In this document: positions 22,401 to 30,700 of the stretch, one piece after another | Position numbering within the stretch: position 1 is the first letter of the stretch | How the letters are laid out: the number at the start of each line of letters is the position of its first letter | NCBI RefSeq assembly: GCF_000156195.1 | Contig: NZ_GG688320.1 | Coordinates: 1 to 64,000 of the forward strand | DNA from: Bacteroides finegoldii DSM 17565 | Lineage (GTDB): Bacteria > Bacteroidota > Bacteroidia > Bacteroidales > Bacteroidaceae | Length of the DNA: 64,000 nt | Reading direction: 5' to 3' | Notes under the pieces: model-generated | Databases searched by the model: none | Told to the model about the DNA's origin: nothing | What the model saw: only the letters and a program-made list of their open reading frames with translations | Program-made: the position numbers and the translations under genes

Positions 22401-23162
22401 ATCCACGTTGCCCTCGCTGTCGGGAACTTTCTTCTCGCCGTTCACCGTCAGGCTCTTCATCGTTCCGGCACCGCCGAAGTCCTCCCAGCTCGCCTCCTGC
22501 TCCCAGCTCGACAGACTTGTCCCCACGAACTGTTTGGTCTCCCATTTGCCCTGCGAGACTTCATAGGTGATGCAACGGCCCTTGTAACGGTATTTCTCAT
22601 CCACGGCACCGATCGCGGAGGAAAGGACATAATAACCGCTCTCCAAAGGGACTTCCGCCGTCACATTATACGTGTTACCGCCACCACCCGTACCACCGGG
22701 AATATCAACGGAGGCAATCTCCGTCCCGGTCTTCCCCAGCAGGGTGAGTTTCACCGTGTCGTTCTCCTCATCAGGGACGGCCGTCATGCCACCGACCAAA
22801 CCGTCGTTCACACCGGCGGCGGCATCCTCCGCCTGTTTCGCAGCCGCGGATGCCGCTGCCGCGGCGGAATTTGCAGTTTCAGCAGCCTGATTGGCGGTAC
22901 CGGCCGCATCAGACGCCATACCCGCAGCTTTATTCGCCAAAGCCGCAGCATTATCCGCTTTCGTGGCAGACGCATTCGCCGTGGCAGCGGCATCATCGGC
23001 CGGTTTACGCAAAAGGGTAAGCGGAGCACTCACCAGCTCACTGCCGCGAAGGGCGGGGAGACTTTTGATATTGTCAAGGGAGCTGACCTCCACAAGTTCA
23101 TCAACGCTCTGGCTCTCGGCCTTGATAGCGTTCAGGATCTCCTGTTTTTCCGCATTTGTCAT
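16443..23162 (-). CDS. DGR-variable tail fibre / receptor-binding protein
   Basis: 2239-residue last tail gene, predicted receptor-binding fibre. Parts in order: helical N-terminus; Ala-rich coiled coil at about 55-118; two similar linker modules (about 125-160 and 294-330, each with EIASVDIP then a Gly run); Ig-like beta domains; a LamG-like sandwich (around FEGFDWSSNGWTGEALKL); a CotH-like portion (GSEYDFVLRDCYIRIQGTS and RTWDGLIWYITYYDGDTQ); a leucine-rich-like solenoid (LRELNLQS, LRKLNLRN, LEELETRG); and a C-terminal C-type-lectin-like domain ending IGSRL. Residues about 2181-2220 are encoded by the variable repeat. The 11 residues that differ from the template are all Asn in the template. 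High-GC long open frames on the opposite strand are shadows. Confidence 0.93.
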   Translation of the reverse strand: MTNAEKQEILNAIKAESQSVDELVEVSSLDNIKSLPALRGSELVSAPLTLLRKPADDAAATANASATKADNAAALANKAAGMASDAAGTANQAAETANSAAAAASAAAKQAEDAAAGVNDGLVGGMTAVPDEENDTVKLTLLGKTGTEIASVDIPGGTGGGGNTYNVTAEVPLESGYYVLSSAIGAVDEKYRYKGRCITYEVSQGKWETKQFVGTSLSSWEQEASWEDFGGAGTMKSLTVNGEKKVPDSEGNVDLTIDKLEVDESLDADSTNPVQNKTVAAKFQEVEAGTVFGMSAEVSDDESSVRLALTNKSGAEIASVDIPAGSGGGGESSTTKIVLLAETDKKTVKEGGAVKLTYTYDHQVAGGDDKGSSTGQKATVTIQVKRGTTTTYSSSLKEVSKGTYTLDLTKYLLVGTSDIYVIAETTDPTTGKAQKKQAYVSVKSVTLSLSCGYNLAATIQNGGYGTYDSASIPYAVSGTGTKTVSLYVDGVQQNAHTVTRSGTTNGSFEVSMTGLSVGRHTAQLVAEMETDDLTLKSESIHIDLLKAGTGAPFIGLKLIHADGHVLGRDEHLEPVLEAGRYEKLTFDWVAYDPDRVPAEVEFWKNGVKSSTVSASRSMMTYSNRFTEEGTQTLVLKAGPTGYTLRIDVGESGIDISEATYGLAVKLDAAGRSNGESNPGTWESNGVETTFEGFDWSSNGWTGEALKLTNGAKAVIGYRPFATDVKSTGLTIELTLRVSNPTDSDTAVVDCLDSGKGLYITPSEASFKTGEKVSYTNEDDELVEREIKLGTNYVEDRWIKVALMVGTRNESRLMELYVDGNRTGADIYDNAFSFRQDNPKYITIDSAGADVEVKSVRIYTRRLSDDEELENRMVDSVDGEEMIALYEENDILGDTDTVDMDKLRAKGKGVLRIVRQNKLDDVYAENNKKTDFSADIFYYSPFGSEYDFVLRDCYIRIQGTSSTKYPSKNIRIYISKGGTNLSFTVGGKEQAEKKYPVRPGGIAMNLICLKSDYSDSSMSLNTGGAKLFNDVLKEMGLLTPPQRYQYETGGSDLNAVTVRTAIDGVPIDMFVAAAEDGENDYVGQYNFNNEKSKSGDLFGLSGVEGYDPACPLTLEMLNNTEAMCLFKTTSDAHLEEVFDAGAETNVPDDVKWAGLDESQRTAVKRLYAWIRSCVPDGATSADLSTFKSEKFRDEISDYFDKAFLLTYYLWTDYFLAVDQRAKNMMLRTWDGLIWYITYYDGDTQMGKRNDCFLVYDYTTDRDTYDAEAGKYAFEGRDSWLWNLVLANLDADLKTQAQALRGVLTTSRVLDMLNVEQAGNWCDRAYNKSGELKYILPATQEMYGKVWPFIYALQGSNRAHREYFVRNRFALLDAKYGTSNFTSDNIDLYLARTAADTPDVLKITANEVYAFGYGTNNSPNIGNTGIIKKDAAASLSITGAYTVNDPLRVYGASRMKVLDMSGAADHLKNAFDLGKCTVLRELNLQSSGNGSTGWWLNIGNCKQLRKLNLRNQAQAKTGGSTSTELDLSAQTKLEELETRGTQVQSVVLAKGSPVTLLHLPGTLTSLRLEYLGRLTTGGLTLESYSKVKTFIFDSCPGIDWETLLGRCTGVERIRVTGIDREDDGTWLNKFVGMGGVDSDGNTTDTCALVGTVQLTRYIDDDTYSALKAHFPELNIRQPEYTMIEFDDEVSDDANVSNLDNGTGYKYDNAYEVSGHISAILKQRHRVLAKVTKKATTRGVNMANVDTTVNNLDGEMTYYPLDDTDSNKYADGTAARLDGTEGDWMMYEPFFWSKGINDYLNGKHYSCYSSNGSDNMPSVPDADVLTLDDIKGTSGGYLSGRKIMSGKDTLSNSYSTDSTYSVCKVNVDGYKRVRFPSVPGTSLVGSIFTDDSGTVISSIVVPTLSNKFEAGMYLIADVPEGATALHFSILNTAEFDKVVLSNSDRIEDMEPEWVPNDEHLCAVVGSSVVGSKLRACITGGSTTASMTWADFHYYSVQRGMQQIDALMHSRIANLFYAKYGRRDSQEQCGAGSHTNNRTTGGTASRGMTDTIGYEEASSINPNVTNSLIENSVHQYAWYREKDDYGGATVTQVNNICCLGYEDIYGHKYDMMDGVDLPNDTGNSGKWRIWMPDGSTRLVKGSVSSGIWITAVAHGKYMDVIPVGSVSGSSSTNYCDIYYISTASGRVVYRGYSDANPNGGVSMSNAVHDSSYTSTIIGSRLAFRGRLVKASSAVAFKAISEVA
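16504..16622 (-). repeat. DGR variable repeat (VR)
   Basis: 119-bp copy of the TR inside the fibre gene, with 15 adenine-position substitutions and no others. Relative to TR, Asn-Asn-Asn becomes Tyr-Ser-Asp, Asn-Asn becomes Val-His, three single Asn become Tyr, Ser and Ile, and the last Asn triplet becomes Ala-Phe-Arg. The segment just past it on the coding strand is GC-rich (CCGCGGCCGGC), where an IMH-like recognition element would lie, but it does not match the TR flank. Confidence 0.95.
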
Positions 23163-23175
23163 GGCTAATCCTCCA

Positions 23176-23481
23176 TTACCCTTCTATCTGTTTCACTATT
23201 TGGGAATAACAGCCCGGAGTAAGACCGGTAACAGCTTCCTTTATCAAAACCGCATCCTCCGATGTCAGATCCACATCCGCATCGGAACCCATAATCCTCA
23301 TGCAAAGACTGTAAGCATGTAATTTCTTTTCATTATCCGTCTGAATATTACCGCTCGGACGGAAACCGGTACCGTTGAACAGGCACTGGGAGACTATGAC
23401 TCCCATACACTGGGGTTTCTTATCAATCAACAGCACGCTACCGTCGAAATCCTTAAAATACACATTAAAATTTACTTTCAT
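23176..23481 (-). CDS. Small tail-region protein, unknown
   Basis: 101 residues between the tail-tip protein and the fibre, 13 bp before the fibre start. No recognisable motif or membrane segment; a beta-rich N-terminus (MKVNFNVYFKDFDGS) and three cysteines. Position suggests a fibre-attachment or assembly protein. Function unknown. Confidence 0.65.
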   Translation of the reverse strand: MKVNFNVYFKDFDGSVLLIDKKPQCMGVIVSQCLFNGTGFRPSGNIQTDNEKKLHAYSLCMRIMGSDADVDLTSEDAVLIKEAVTGLTPGCYSQIVKQIEG

Positions 23482-23492
23482 ATCCTTTATTT

Positions 23493-26400
23493 TTAGATAT
23501 ATGTCATCTTAACGACAATTCCATTAACAACCTCAAGGGTATAGTTATAAGTTATAAAATCACTCTTTACAGCCCACTGGAAGGTACCTGAAACACCCTT
23601 TCGGTAACTGTATGTCCCATCGCTGGCCAGGCTCCATCCCGTACCGTAATTGTTCGACAGGATATCACCACAATACACCGCCCCGTTCACATGCACACCA
23701 CCGTCAAAATAGCCGGCATAAGTATTGGCACTGATAGGATAGCTCTGACCAGAGGACTTGCTGGAGGCATAGATAGCGGCACCACCCAGATTCGAGCCTA
23801 CGGCCTTGACACCGAACCGTCCCTGCGTGGCGGCATTAAAGGACACATCCACAATACCCTCCATGTCCGTTTGTGAGACACCAAGTTTCAGACTGCGGGA
23901 ATCATTGCCGAAATAATCACCGGCTTTCCAGTACAACCGTCCGGAATCAATCGTAAAACCGCCGATTTTACCCTCATAGGCATACACTGTACCGTAAATC
24001 TTGGCGTTGCGCGTCTCAATACTACCGTCTTCCAGAATCTTGAAATTATCATTAGCCGTAACAAGCCCCTCCAAAGTGATATTATCGCCCTTGATTTTTA
24101 CGCCGTCACCCCCAACACCTACAAGGGATTTCAAATTTCCATCACCGTCAATGGCATACAACCCGGAATATTTGGAAGTAACCATCAGGCCGGTCTCTTC
24201 CAGCAGGTTCTCGTCTTTGTCGAACACCGCCGCCGAAATCTTTACCAGACGCTCCGACTGCTCGAAAAGGGTTTTATAACGGTGTGTCAGGGATTCCACA
24301 CGGTCGGTGCTCAATATGAGCATATACAGGTAAATATCACCGGTAAAACTCAATTTAAAATCACCTGTACCGTTCCAGAGTCCGCTACAGGTGTACTGTA
24401 CGTACCCGTCGGTCGCGGACAGTTCTTCCTCCACCTCCATGCTGTTGAAATTGGCAAAGCCTGTCTTATCCACACCCACAAACTCCACACGCAGCGTGCC
24501 GGCCTTGGCACAGCGGTAAAAGAAAGTCAGGAACACCGGGACGGCTTCCTTCTCCCCACTGTCATTTTCAGGCATGGAGGGAATACTTTTCAGGTTCTCA
24601 CGTTTCTGGAGGATGTACTTGTTACGAATCCGGACAACCGTACGGCCGTCATCCTCGGTCACGCTCGCGCTGTCACCCTTCCTCGTCAAGACGTTACCGT
24701 TCGCCCAGATCCACCGGTTGCCCACAAGGAAGAACACGGTCTCGTTCTCCGTGTTCCACTTCATAAGGCCGTCATCAAAGGCGGGGTTATTCAGGTAGCC
24801 GCGCTCGGTGGCGAAGTCATTCCGCAGGGCGGTGACGGAACTGACGATTTTCCCCTCGACTATCTCGAACTTCGTCTTGATATCCTCGCCCGTTACCAGA
24901 AGGAACGTACCACGCAGGTAGGCGTTGTCGCTGTACAGGCCATCACCGTGAGGCTGGTTGTCTGAAGGGAACCAGTCGTCACTGATACCGTCAAGGTTGC
25001 CCAGACGGGCACGCAGGCAGCCGGTGAAGTTCTTCGCCTTCACCACGTCCATCACGTCCACACGGGGCTGCCCGTCCTCGGTGGCGGAGATCAGGATCAG
25101 GTTCTGGCGCAACGGATTCTCCGTGTTGCCCATCAGCACGCACTCGTCACCAGCCTCCGGAAGGGAAGCGCCGAACTCGTCCTCGCCCACGATGATGGAA
25201 CCACCCTCCACGCCGGTCACCTCAACCCAATAGCTTTTCAAATTCCCGCCGCTGAAGGTCTGGCAGCGCATGAGGTCATGGGCCACGAAAGTGTTCTCCT
25301 GCTCGAAGGTGATCCTCCAGTAACCGCCCTCAAGAACAGCGGTCTTTATTTTCCCGTTGGCGGCACTGACACAAAGCTGGCCGCCGACGCTGCGTACCTT
25401 CTCGATAAGCAGCTCCAATACTACCATGACCTGGCGTACCGTCAGCTTGTCGATGGTCAGATGGGACAAAGCGTCCTCCATCCAGAGCCGCCAGCCCTCA
25501 CCGAAAAGACCGTCCACGAATTTCGGACTGCGAAGAAGCTCACGCACGACAAGGGTCAGCAACTCGGCATTGCCCTTGTCATCAATACCCGCATTATCCT
25601 CCTGTCCGAAAGAGGCTCCCGCTTCGAAGGTGATCTTCCCCTTTGCACGGTCATTCTTTTTTTTGCTGATGTGTTCCGCCTGGCTTCTCCGCGCAGAAAA
25701 AAGATTGTTGTCCGTAGGCAGTGTCTTGTCCCAGCTACGGATAATGTCAGGAAGCGCGGTACCCTCCGCCTTTGACTTCGTATAGTTTTTCAGTTCCCCG
25801 ATACTGTCATTCACCCGTTCAAACGCACCACTATGCAGGGCATCGCTGATCTCGATGTCCATCTCCCCGGGTTGGTTCACCTTCCGGGTAATTTTCGTGA
25901 TACGGCTGCTGCGATAACCGGTTTCGGGGAAATACTCCTCGCTTTCAAGTCTCACACGGCGGCCTACGGACAGGGAAACACCGTTCTCCTCAATCCACAC
26001 ATGGTCAGTCGGGGCCTTGTAAACGGCAAGATCCTGCCAGTGTTCGGTATTGAACTGTTCCACCGCCGTAAGAAACTCCTCCTCGGCAAGCGGGTAATAT
26101 TCGTCCGGCATACGGATATTCCAGAGAATATAACGGTCACCGGATTTCGGGACAAGTTTGCCGCCGGGGAGTTGCGTGTCATCATCATAGGGCCATATCG
26201 TAATAATCTCGAACTCACGGGTGGCACTGTTGAAATTCACCTCGAAACAGTGGTCCTCACCCTGCCCCAGTCCGGAAAGGTCACCGTCCTGGAACGATAC
26301 ACGTTTGGTCTCGTCGGGCAGCTCGTAATCGTTCGGATCGAAGTTCAGGCTGTCGTCCCTGAAATAATAGACCGTGAAAGGGTTGCCGTCGTCATCTTTC

Positions 26401-27227
26401 ACATCTTCGCTGCGCACACTGCTGACAGCCCCGATCCTGCGGGGATAAATGCCGCTGAAGGCGTCTTGCTCGTAACGGTCATAGATGCCGTACTCCTCCG
26501 TATGTATCTCGACATATTGCCTGCCCCCCGGAAGCATCAGGCGGCTATGCCCGTATTTTGACGGATCTATGTTCCGCGTGCTGCCTACCGGGAACAACCG
26601 GGTATAAAAATTGTCGGTACCCGTCGTGTCGCGTTCGATTCCGGTCAGTCCCTTCCCGTAGCCCAGCGTTATTTCCTCGCCATGCTCACACCGGCACACG
26701 TTCACGGTCTGGCCTTCCACCCACCATTCAGCCTGCCCGCCGACCGCTTCGGCTATCTCTTTCAGGGCTTCGTTGCAGTACTTCCCCTCGTAATCGATGA
26801 CGATAAGGTCCGTACCGTCCACCCGCCCCACTTTCCAGTCGGTGGTGTGGTTCATTCCGTCATTGATACACTTCACGATCATGGCCACGTGTTCACGCGG
26901 AGTCGCTGTCAGCGTGAACACAGGCTCGGTGTTCCCGTCGGTGGTCTCCAGCACAAGAAAACGTCTCACCAGGCTCTCGATGCCGTAAAACTTCAAATCA
27001 TATACCCACTCCTGGCCGCTCTTCTGCTTCGGGGCGTACCGTTCGGTCAGCCAGTAGCGCTCACCCTCAAAGTCCACCCGGTCATTCACGTCCAGGGCGA
27101 TATATTCGTAATGCGTGAAAGAGAGTGTCAGGACATTGTCACCCTGTACCTCCTTCACCTGGGTGGAGCTGTCACCCGCCTCTATATCGGTCCGTCTGTT
27201 GCCGTTGCTGTCATAGATGGTCAGCAT
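23493..27227 (-). CDS. Tail tip / tail-associated protein (Tal-like)
   Basis: 1244-residue structural protein following Dit-like and tape measure genes, the place of the tail-tip hub (Tal or endopeptidase-tail family) in siphoviruses. The N-terminal 400 residues look like the hub fold (TLSFTHYEYIALDVNDRVDFEG, YDLKFYGIES). The middle is long and helical/beta mixed with an ASSMEND-like stretch; the C-terminal 200 residues (TVYAYEGKIGGFTIDSGRLYW and onward) look like a fibre module and may carry the attachment of the variable fibre. I see no clear peptidase active site. It would dock the fibre to the tail. Confidence 0.78.
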   Translation of the reverse strand: MLTIYDSNGNRRTDIEAGDSSTQVKEVQGDNVLTLSFTHYEYIALDVNDRVDFEGERYWLTERYAPKQKSGQEWVYDLKFYGIESLVRRFLVLETTDGNTEPVFTLTATPREHVAMIVKCINDGMNHTTDWKVGRVDGTDLIVIDYEGKYCNEALKEIAEAVGGQAEWWVEGQTVNVCRCEHGEEITLGYGKGLTGIERDTTGTDNFYTRLFPVGSTRNIDPSKYGHSRLMLPGGRQYVEIHTEEYGIYDRYEQDAFSGIYPRRIGAVSSVRSEDVKDDDGNPFTVYYFRDDSLNFDPNDYELPDETKRVSFQDGDLSGLGQGEDHCFEVNFNSATREFEIITIWPYDDDTQLPGGKLVPKSGDRYILWNIRMPDEYYPLAEEEFLTAVEQFNTEHWQDLAVYKAPTDHVWIEENGVSLSVGRRVRLESEEYFPETGYRSSRITKITRKVNQPGEMDIEISDALHSGAFERVNDSIGELKNYTKSKAEGTALPDIIRSWDKTLPTDNNLFSARRSQAEHISKKKNDRAKGKITFEAGASFGQEDNAGIDDKGNAELLTLVVRELLRSPKFVDGLFGEGWRLWMEDALSHLTIDKLTVRQVMVVLELLIEKVRSVGGQLCVSAANGKIKTAVLEGGYWRITFEQENTFVAHDLMRCQTFSGGNLKSYWVEVTGVEGGSIIVGEDEFGASLPEAGDECVLMGNTENPLRQNLILISATEDGQPRVDVMDVVKAKNFTGCLRARLGNLDGISDDWFPSDNQPHGDGLYSDNAYLRGTFLLVTGEDIKTKFEIVEGKIVSSVTALRNDFATERGYLNNPAFDDGLMKWNTENETVFFLVGNRWIWANGNVLTRKGDSASVTEDDGRTVVRIRNKYILQKRENLKSIPSMPENDSGEKEAVPVFLTFFYRCAKAGTLRVEFVGVDKTGFANFNSMEVEEELSATDGYVQYTCSGLWNGTGDFKLSFTGDIYLYMLILSTDRVESLTHRYKTLFEQSERLVKISAAVFDKDENLLEETGLMVTSKYSGLYAIDGDGNLKSLVGVGGDGVKIKGDNITLEGLVTANDNFKILEDGSIETRNAKIYGTVYAYEGKIGGFTIDSGRLYWKAGDYFGNDSRSLKLGVSQTDMEGIVDVSFNAATQGRFGVKAVGSNLGGAAIYASSKSSGQSYPISANTYAGYFDGGVHVNGAVYCGDILSNNYGTGWSLASDGTYSYRKGVSGTFQWAVKSDFITYNYTLEVVNGIVVKMTYI

Positions 27228-27273
27228 GTCTGTATCTTATTTAAACGTCGTTTGAATAGGGTTTGAATCACAT

Positions 27274-27738
27274 TTATATGACCGGGACAGGTTCCCGGAA
27301 CTTCACCTTGAACTTGCCGGCGTGCACGCCTTCCTTCCAGAGATAGGTCAGAGGCTGGAACTTGCTGCAATCCGTATATTTCACACGGAGAGTCAGGGCA
27401 AGTTGGGGAAAGGAAATCTCAAGCCACCCGTCACGGCCTTTCTTCAGGAAATTGATGAACTCGAAATACTTCTTCAGCCAGCCGGCCTGCGTTTTGCCAA
27501 ACAGGGCGAAATGAAGCGTCACGTCACGGGCCTCATTCCTGGGCGTCAGCACGGAGGAATATTTCTCCCCGTCCTCCTCCCGGATATTCACGGCCGTATC
27601 CGTTTTCGTCTTGCTCGGGGTCAGGATGGCGGTCAGGTTATCCATCCCGCCGCGCTTGTCCTCAACGAGGAACACCCCGTATGTGCTCCAGATGTCGGTA
27701 CCGTTGACAAGTACCAGACCGCCTAATATCTTTTCCAT
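27274..27738 (-). CDS. Distal tail protein (Dit-like)
   Basis: 154 residues directly after the tape measure gene, one base apart from it. Beta-rich with the LHFALFGKTQAGWLKKYFEFINFLKKG segment broken by strands, consistent with the N-terminal belt domain of Dit proteins. The call rests mainly on order: tape measure, Dit, Tal. Dit forms the ring joining tail tube to the tip. Confidence 0.65.
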   Translation of the reverse strand: MEKILGGLVLVNGTDIWSTYGVFLVEDKRGGMDNLTAILTPSKTKTDTAVNIREEDGEKYSSVLTPRNEARDVTLHFALFGKTQAGWLKKYFEFINFLKKGRDGWLEISFPQLALTLRVKYTDCSKFQPLTYLWKEGVHAGKFKVKFREPVPVI

Positions 27739-27739
27739 A

Positions 27740-30700
27740 TCATTTGCATTTTACTCCGTCACGATTGATTTTACGAATCTCTTCCTCTATTTTGCCAAGG
27801 TGCGACGCGCTCGTGCCGGTGTTCTCCTCGATACGGGCAAGATGCCCCTCGGCGGTGTTCATCTTGTCGATGACGCTCTCCATCTTCTCATCGATGCTCG
27901 ACCAATGTTGCAACCCGCTGGTGAACATGCCGTCCAGTTTTGTACCCTGGTCCTGTGTCATGGCTGAAAAACCGCCGGTTTTGGCGCTCTGGCTCGTACC
28001 GCCCGAGTTATCGTACCCGGTGGCCGCGGCAAGATTGTCACGAAGAGCGACGGCTTCCTCGACATACTTCATGTACTCGTCCTGGAGAGCCTTACGCTCG
28101 GCTTCTGTAAGGTCATTGTCTTCCATCGCCTTGCCGAATTTCTCCCACCAGCCTTTCAGCTTGTCGGAATACAGCTCACCGATCTTGTTTGACAGCATCG
28201 CACGCATGAAATACTCGGATATGTCCTCCGCCGCGGCTGCGGCATCATACTTCATATCCATCAGGTTATCCACGAAACTGCTGTACATGCTGTCAAAGGA
28301 AATACCGGTGAGACCTTCATACAGCTGGTCGGTAAGTTCCTCCAGCTTGCCCGCCTGGTCGATGTAGTCATCCAGCTTCTCGGTCAGACGACCTCCATAT
28401 CCGCCCTTGCCGGTATCCTGGATCTGCGTCCACATGTCCACGTTACTGCGCAACTTCTTCATCTCCTCCGGACTTAGGTTCCAGATGTCACCGTTCCAGC
28501 TACGCCCGATCTGACCGCTCAAACGGTCAATCTGTTCCTGTGAGAAACCGCCCCAGTAATAATTCCAGCTGTGATGCGAACCGTGATAGCCGGCCTGCGA
28601 CATGGCCATGTCCAGATAGTTCGAGTTCGTCTCCTGCTGGAGCCTGTAGGCATCCCGGTAGGCGGCCACGGACTTTGTACCCTTGCTCGCCTTGATCTCC
28701 TCCGTCAGGTCCTCGATAGCCGTCTGCAAGGTCTCGTTACGCTCGGTCAGCCGGTCGATGGTTTCCTGGACCTCTTTGGCATTGCTTGAAGTCGTCCAGG
28801 AGGAAAATCCGCCCCAGGTCAATGCGTCGAATATCTTGCCCACACCGGAAAGCAGCGATTTTCCGATAGTCACAAAAAGATCACCGGAAAGCACATCGTC
28901 AAGAATACCGCTCACGGCATTGAACACCGCGTCGAGCAGGCCACCGATGACCACACTCAAACCATCCTTGAAAAGGTCTATAATACTTACAATCCAGCCG
29001 ACAACAGGCACATCCTCAAGTGTTTCGGAAACCTTTCCGAAAGCCTCGCCCAGTTTGCCGTCCACTTCCTTGGCACCTTTGCCGAGTGTGATCAGGCCAT
29101 TATACGCCCCGCTGATACTGCCGGAGGCAATCTGCTGCAATCCGTCCCTCACATTCTCCATACTGGTCTTCAGACCGGAGGCAGTATTCGAGAGGGACTG
29201 CCGGGCACTGTCAGCCGTTTCCTGCAAGGCGTTTATATTCTCACTCGCGGCATCGGCATTAGCCTGCGCCGTTTCCAGGGCTTGCCGGGCGGACTCCTTC
29301 TCCTGTTCGGTTCCGGACTGTTGCGCCTCAATGTATGATTTCTGGGCGGCAATGAGCGCCGTATAGGTGTCCGCATACACCGCCTGTGCCTCCTTCAGGT
29401 CTGAAAGGGCTTTCTGGTAGGCAGTAACCTCGGCACCCAGTTTCTTGAAACTGACCTTGCCGGAACCGCCCAAAGCCCTCTCCATCTGCTGGACGGCAGA
29501 GACAAGCGCGTCCTGACTGGCATGGTCGGCATTTCGGAACTCGTCAGTGAGCATGTATTTTCTGGCATCCGCCAATACAGGCTTTATCATATCGGAAAAC
29601 ATCCCGCCGAATTCACCGAAGACAGTACCCCAGTCAATACGGGCTTTCAGTTCCTGCACTTCGATGCCGGCAAGTTTGCTGTCACGTTCAACACCGAGAG
29701 AGAGCTTCTCGCTGCCGGATGTCGTCTTTTGTATCTTTTCCGCATATTCGGTCGCGATGGCGAGTTTCTTCTGCTGGAAGGTGCCGTAGGCCTGCAAATA
29801 TTCCTGCATCACTCCGAACTCTTCCCGATAAGCTTCCGCTATTTTTTTCTGTCGGCCGGACTCGTTCAACTCACGGGCCTTGTCTATTTCGGACTGCTGA
29901 TCTTCCGACAGCGAACCGGACTGCCCCGCTTTCGCGTTGTCACGTTTCCAACCGGCTTCCTGCTTGGCTATTTCATCCTTGCGTGCCTGGTATTCATTGT
30001 CTATCTGGCGCAGCTTCTTCTCCAGCCCCTCGGTCATCATCTCAATCTCCGCCTCGTCATTCTTCCTTTGCAGCCCGACGAGTTCCTGGCCCAGCTTTTC
30101 AGAAACCTGTTTGCGGCGTTGGGCTTCCTTCTCCGCCTTGTCCGCCTTCTTCCGTTCGGCCTCGGAATCCTTATCCTCACCGGGCTTGACCTTGTCGTAC
30201 TCCTTTTTGGCGGTATCGACGGCATCCTTCAGTTCTTTCGCCTTCTTCTCAAACTCCTCACGGGAAAGGCTGTTGGACGTTTCCTGAAGAAAGGCGTTAT
30301 AAGCCTTGAGCGCGTCCTGGTATTTCTCTTTTGCCGCAGCCACCCAGTCAGTGCTTGAATCCGTGGGCAGGTTACGCCGGTTTTGTTCCGAAACCAGTTT
30401 GTTCAGCTGATACTTCAGTTCGTCACGGGAATAAGTTCCGGTAAGATTTTCGTCACCCTGCGTAATCTTTCCGTATTCCTTCTCCTGGACAGACATCCGG
30501 GCAAGCAGGGTTCTACGCTGCTTTATCTGCTGTGCAAGGGTCTCGTTACTCACACCGGTCAGGTTTTCGAAATAGGCATTTACCTCGTCCTTGCGGATTT
30601 GTCCGTTCAGGCTCTTGCGTTTTCCGTACAGATTCTGAAGCTCTGCCTCCTCATCCCTTGAACGTGCGGATTTCTGGACATATCGGGCTCTTTGCCGCCC

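Noticed and set aside
18714..23168. Two very long plus-strand open frames (821 and 572 codons) across the fibre gene
   Set aside because: Shadows of the high-GC fibre gene; protein text is Val/His/Gly-rich noise.
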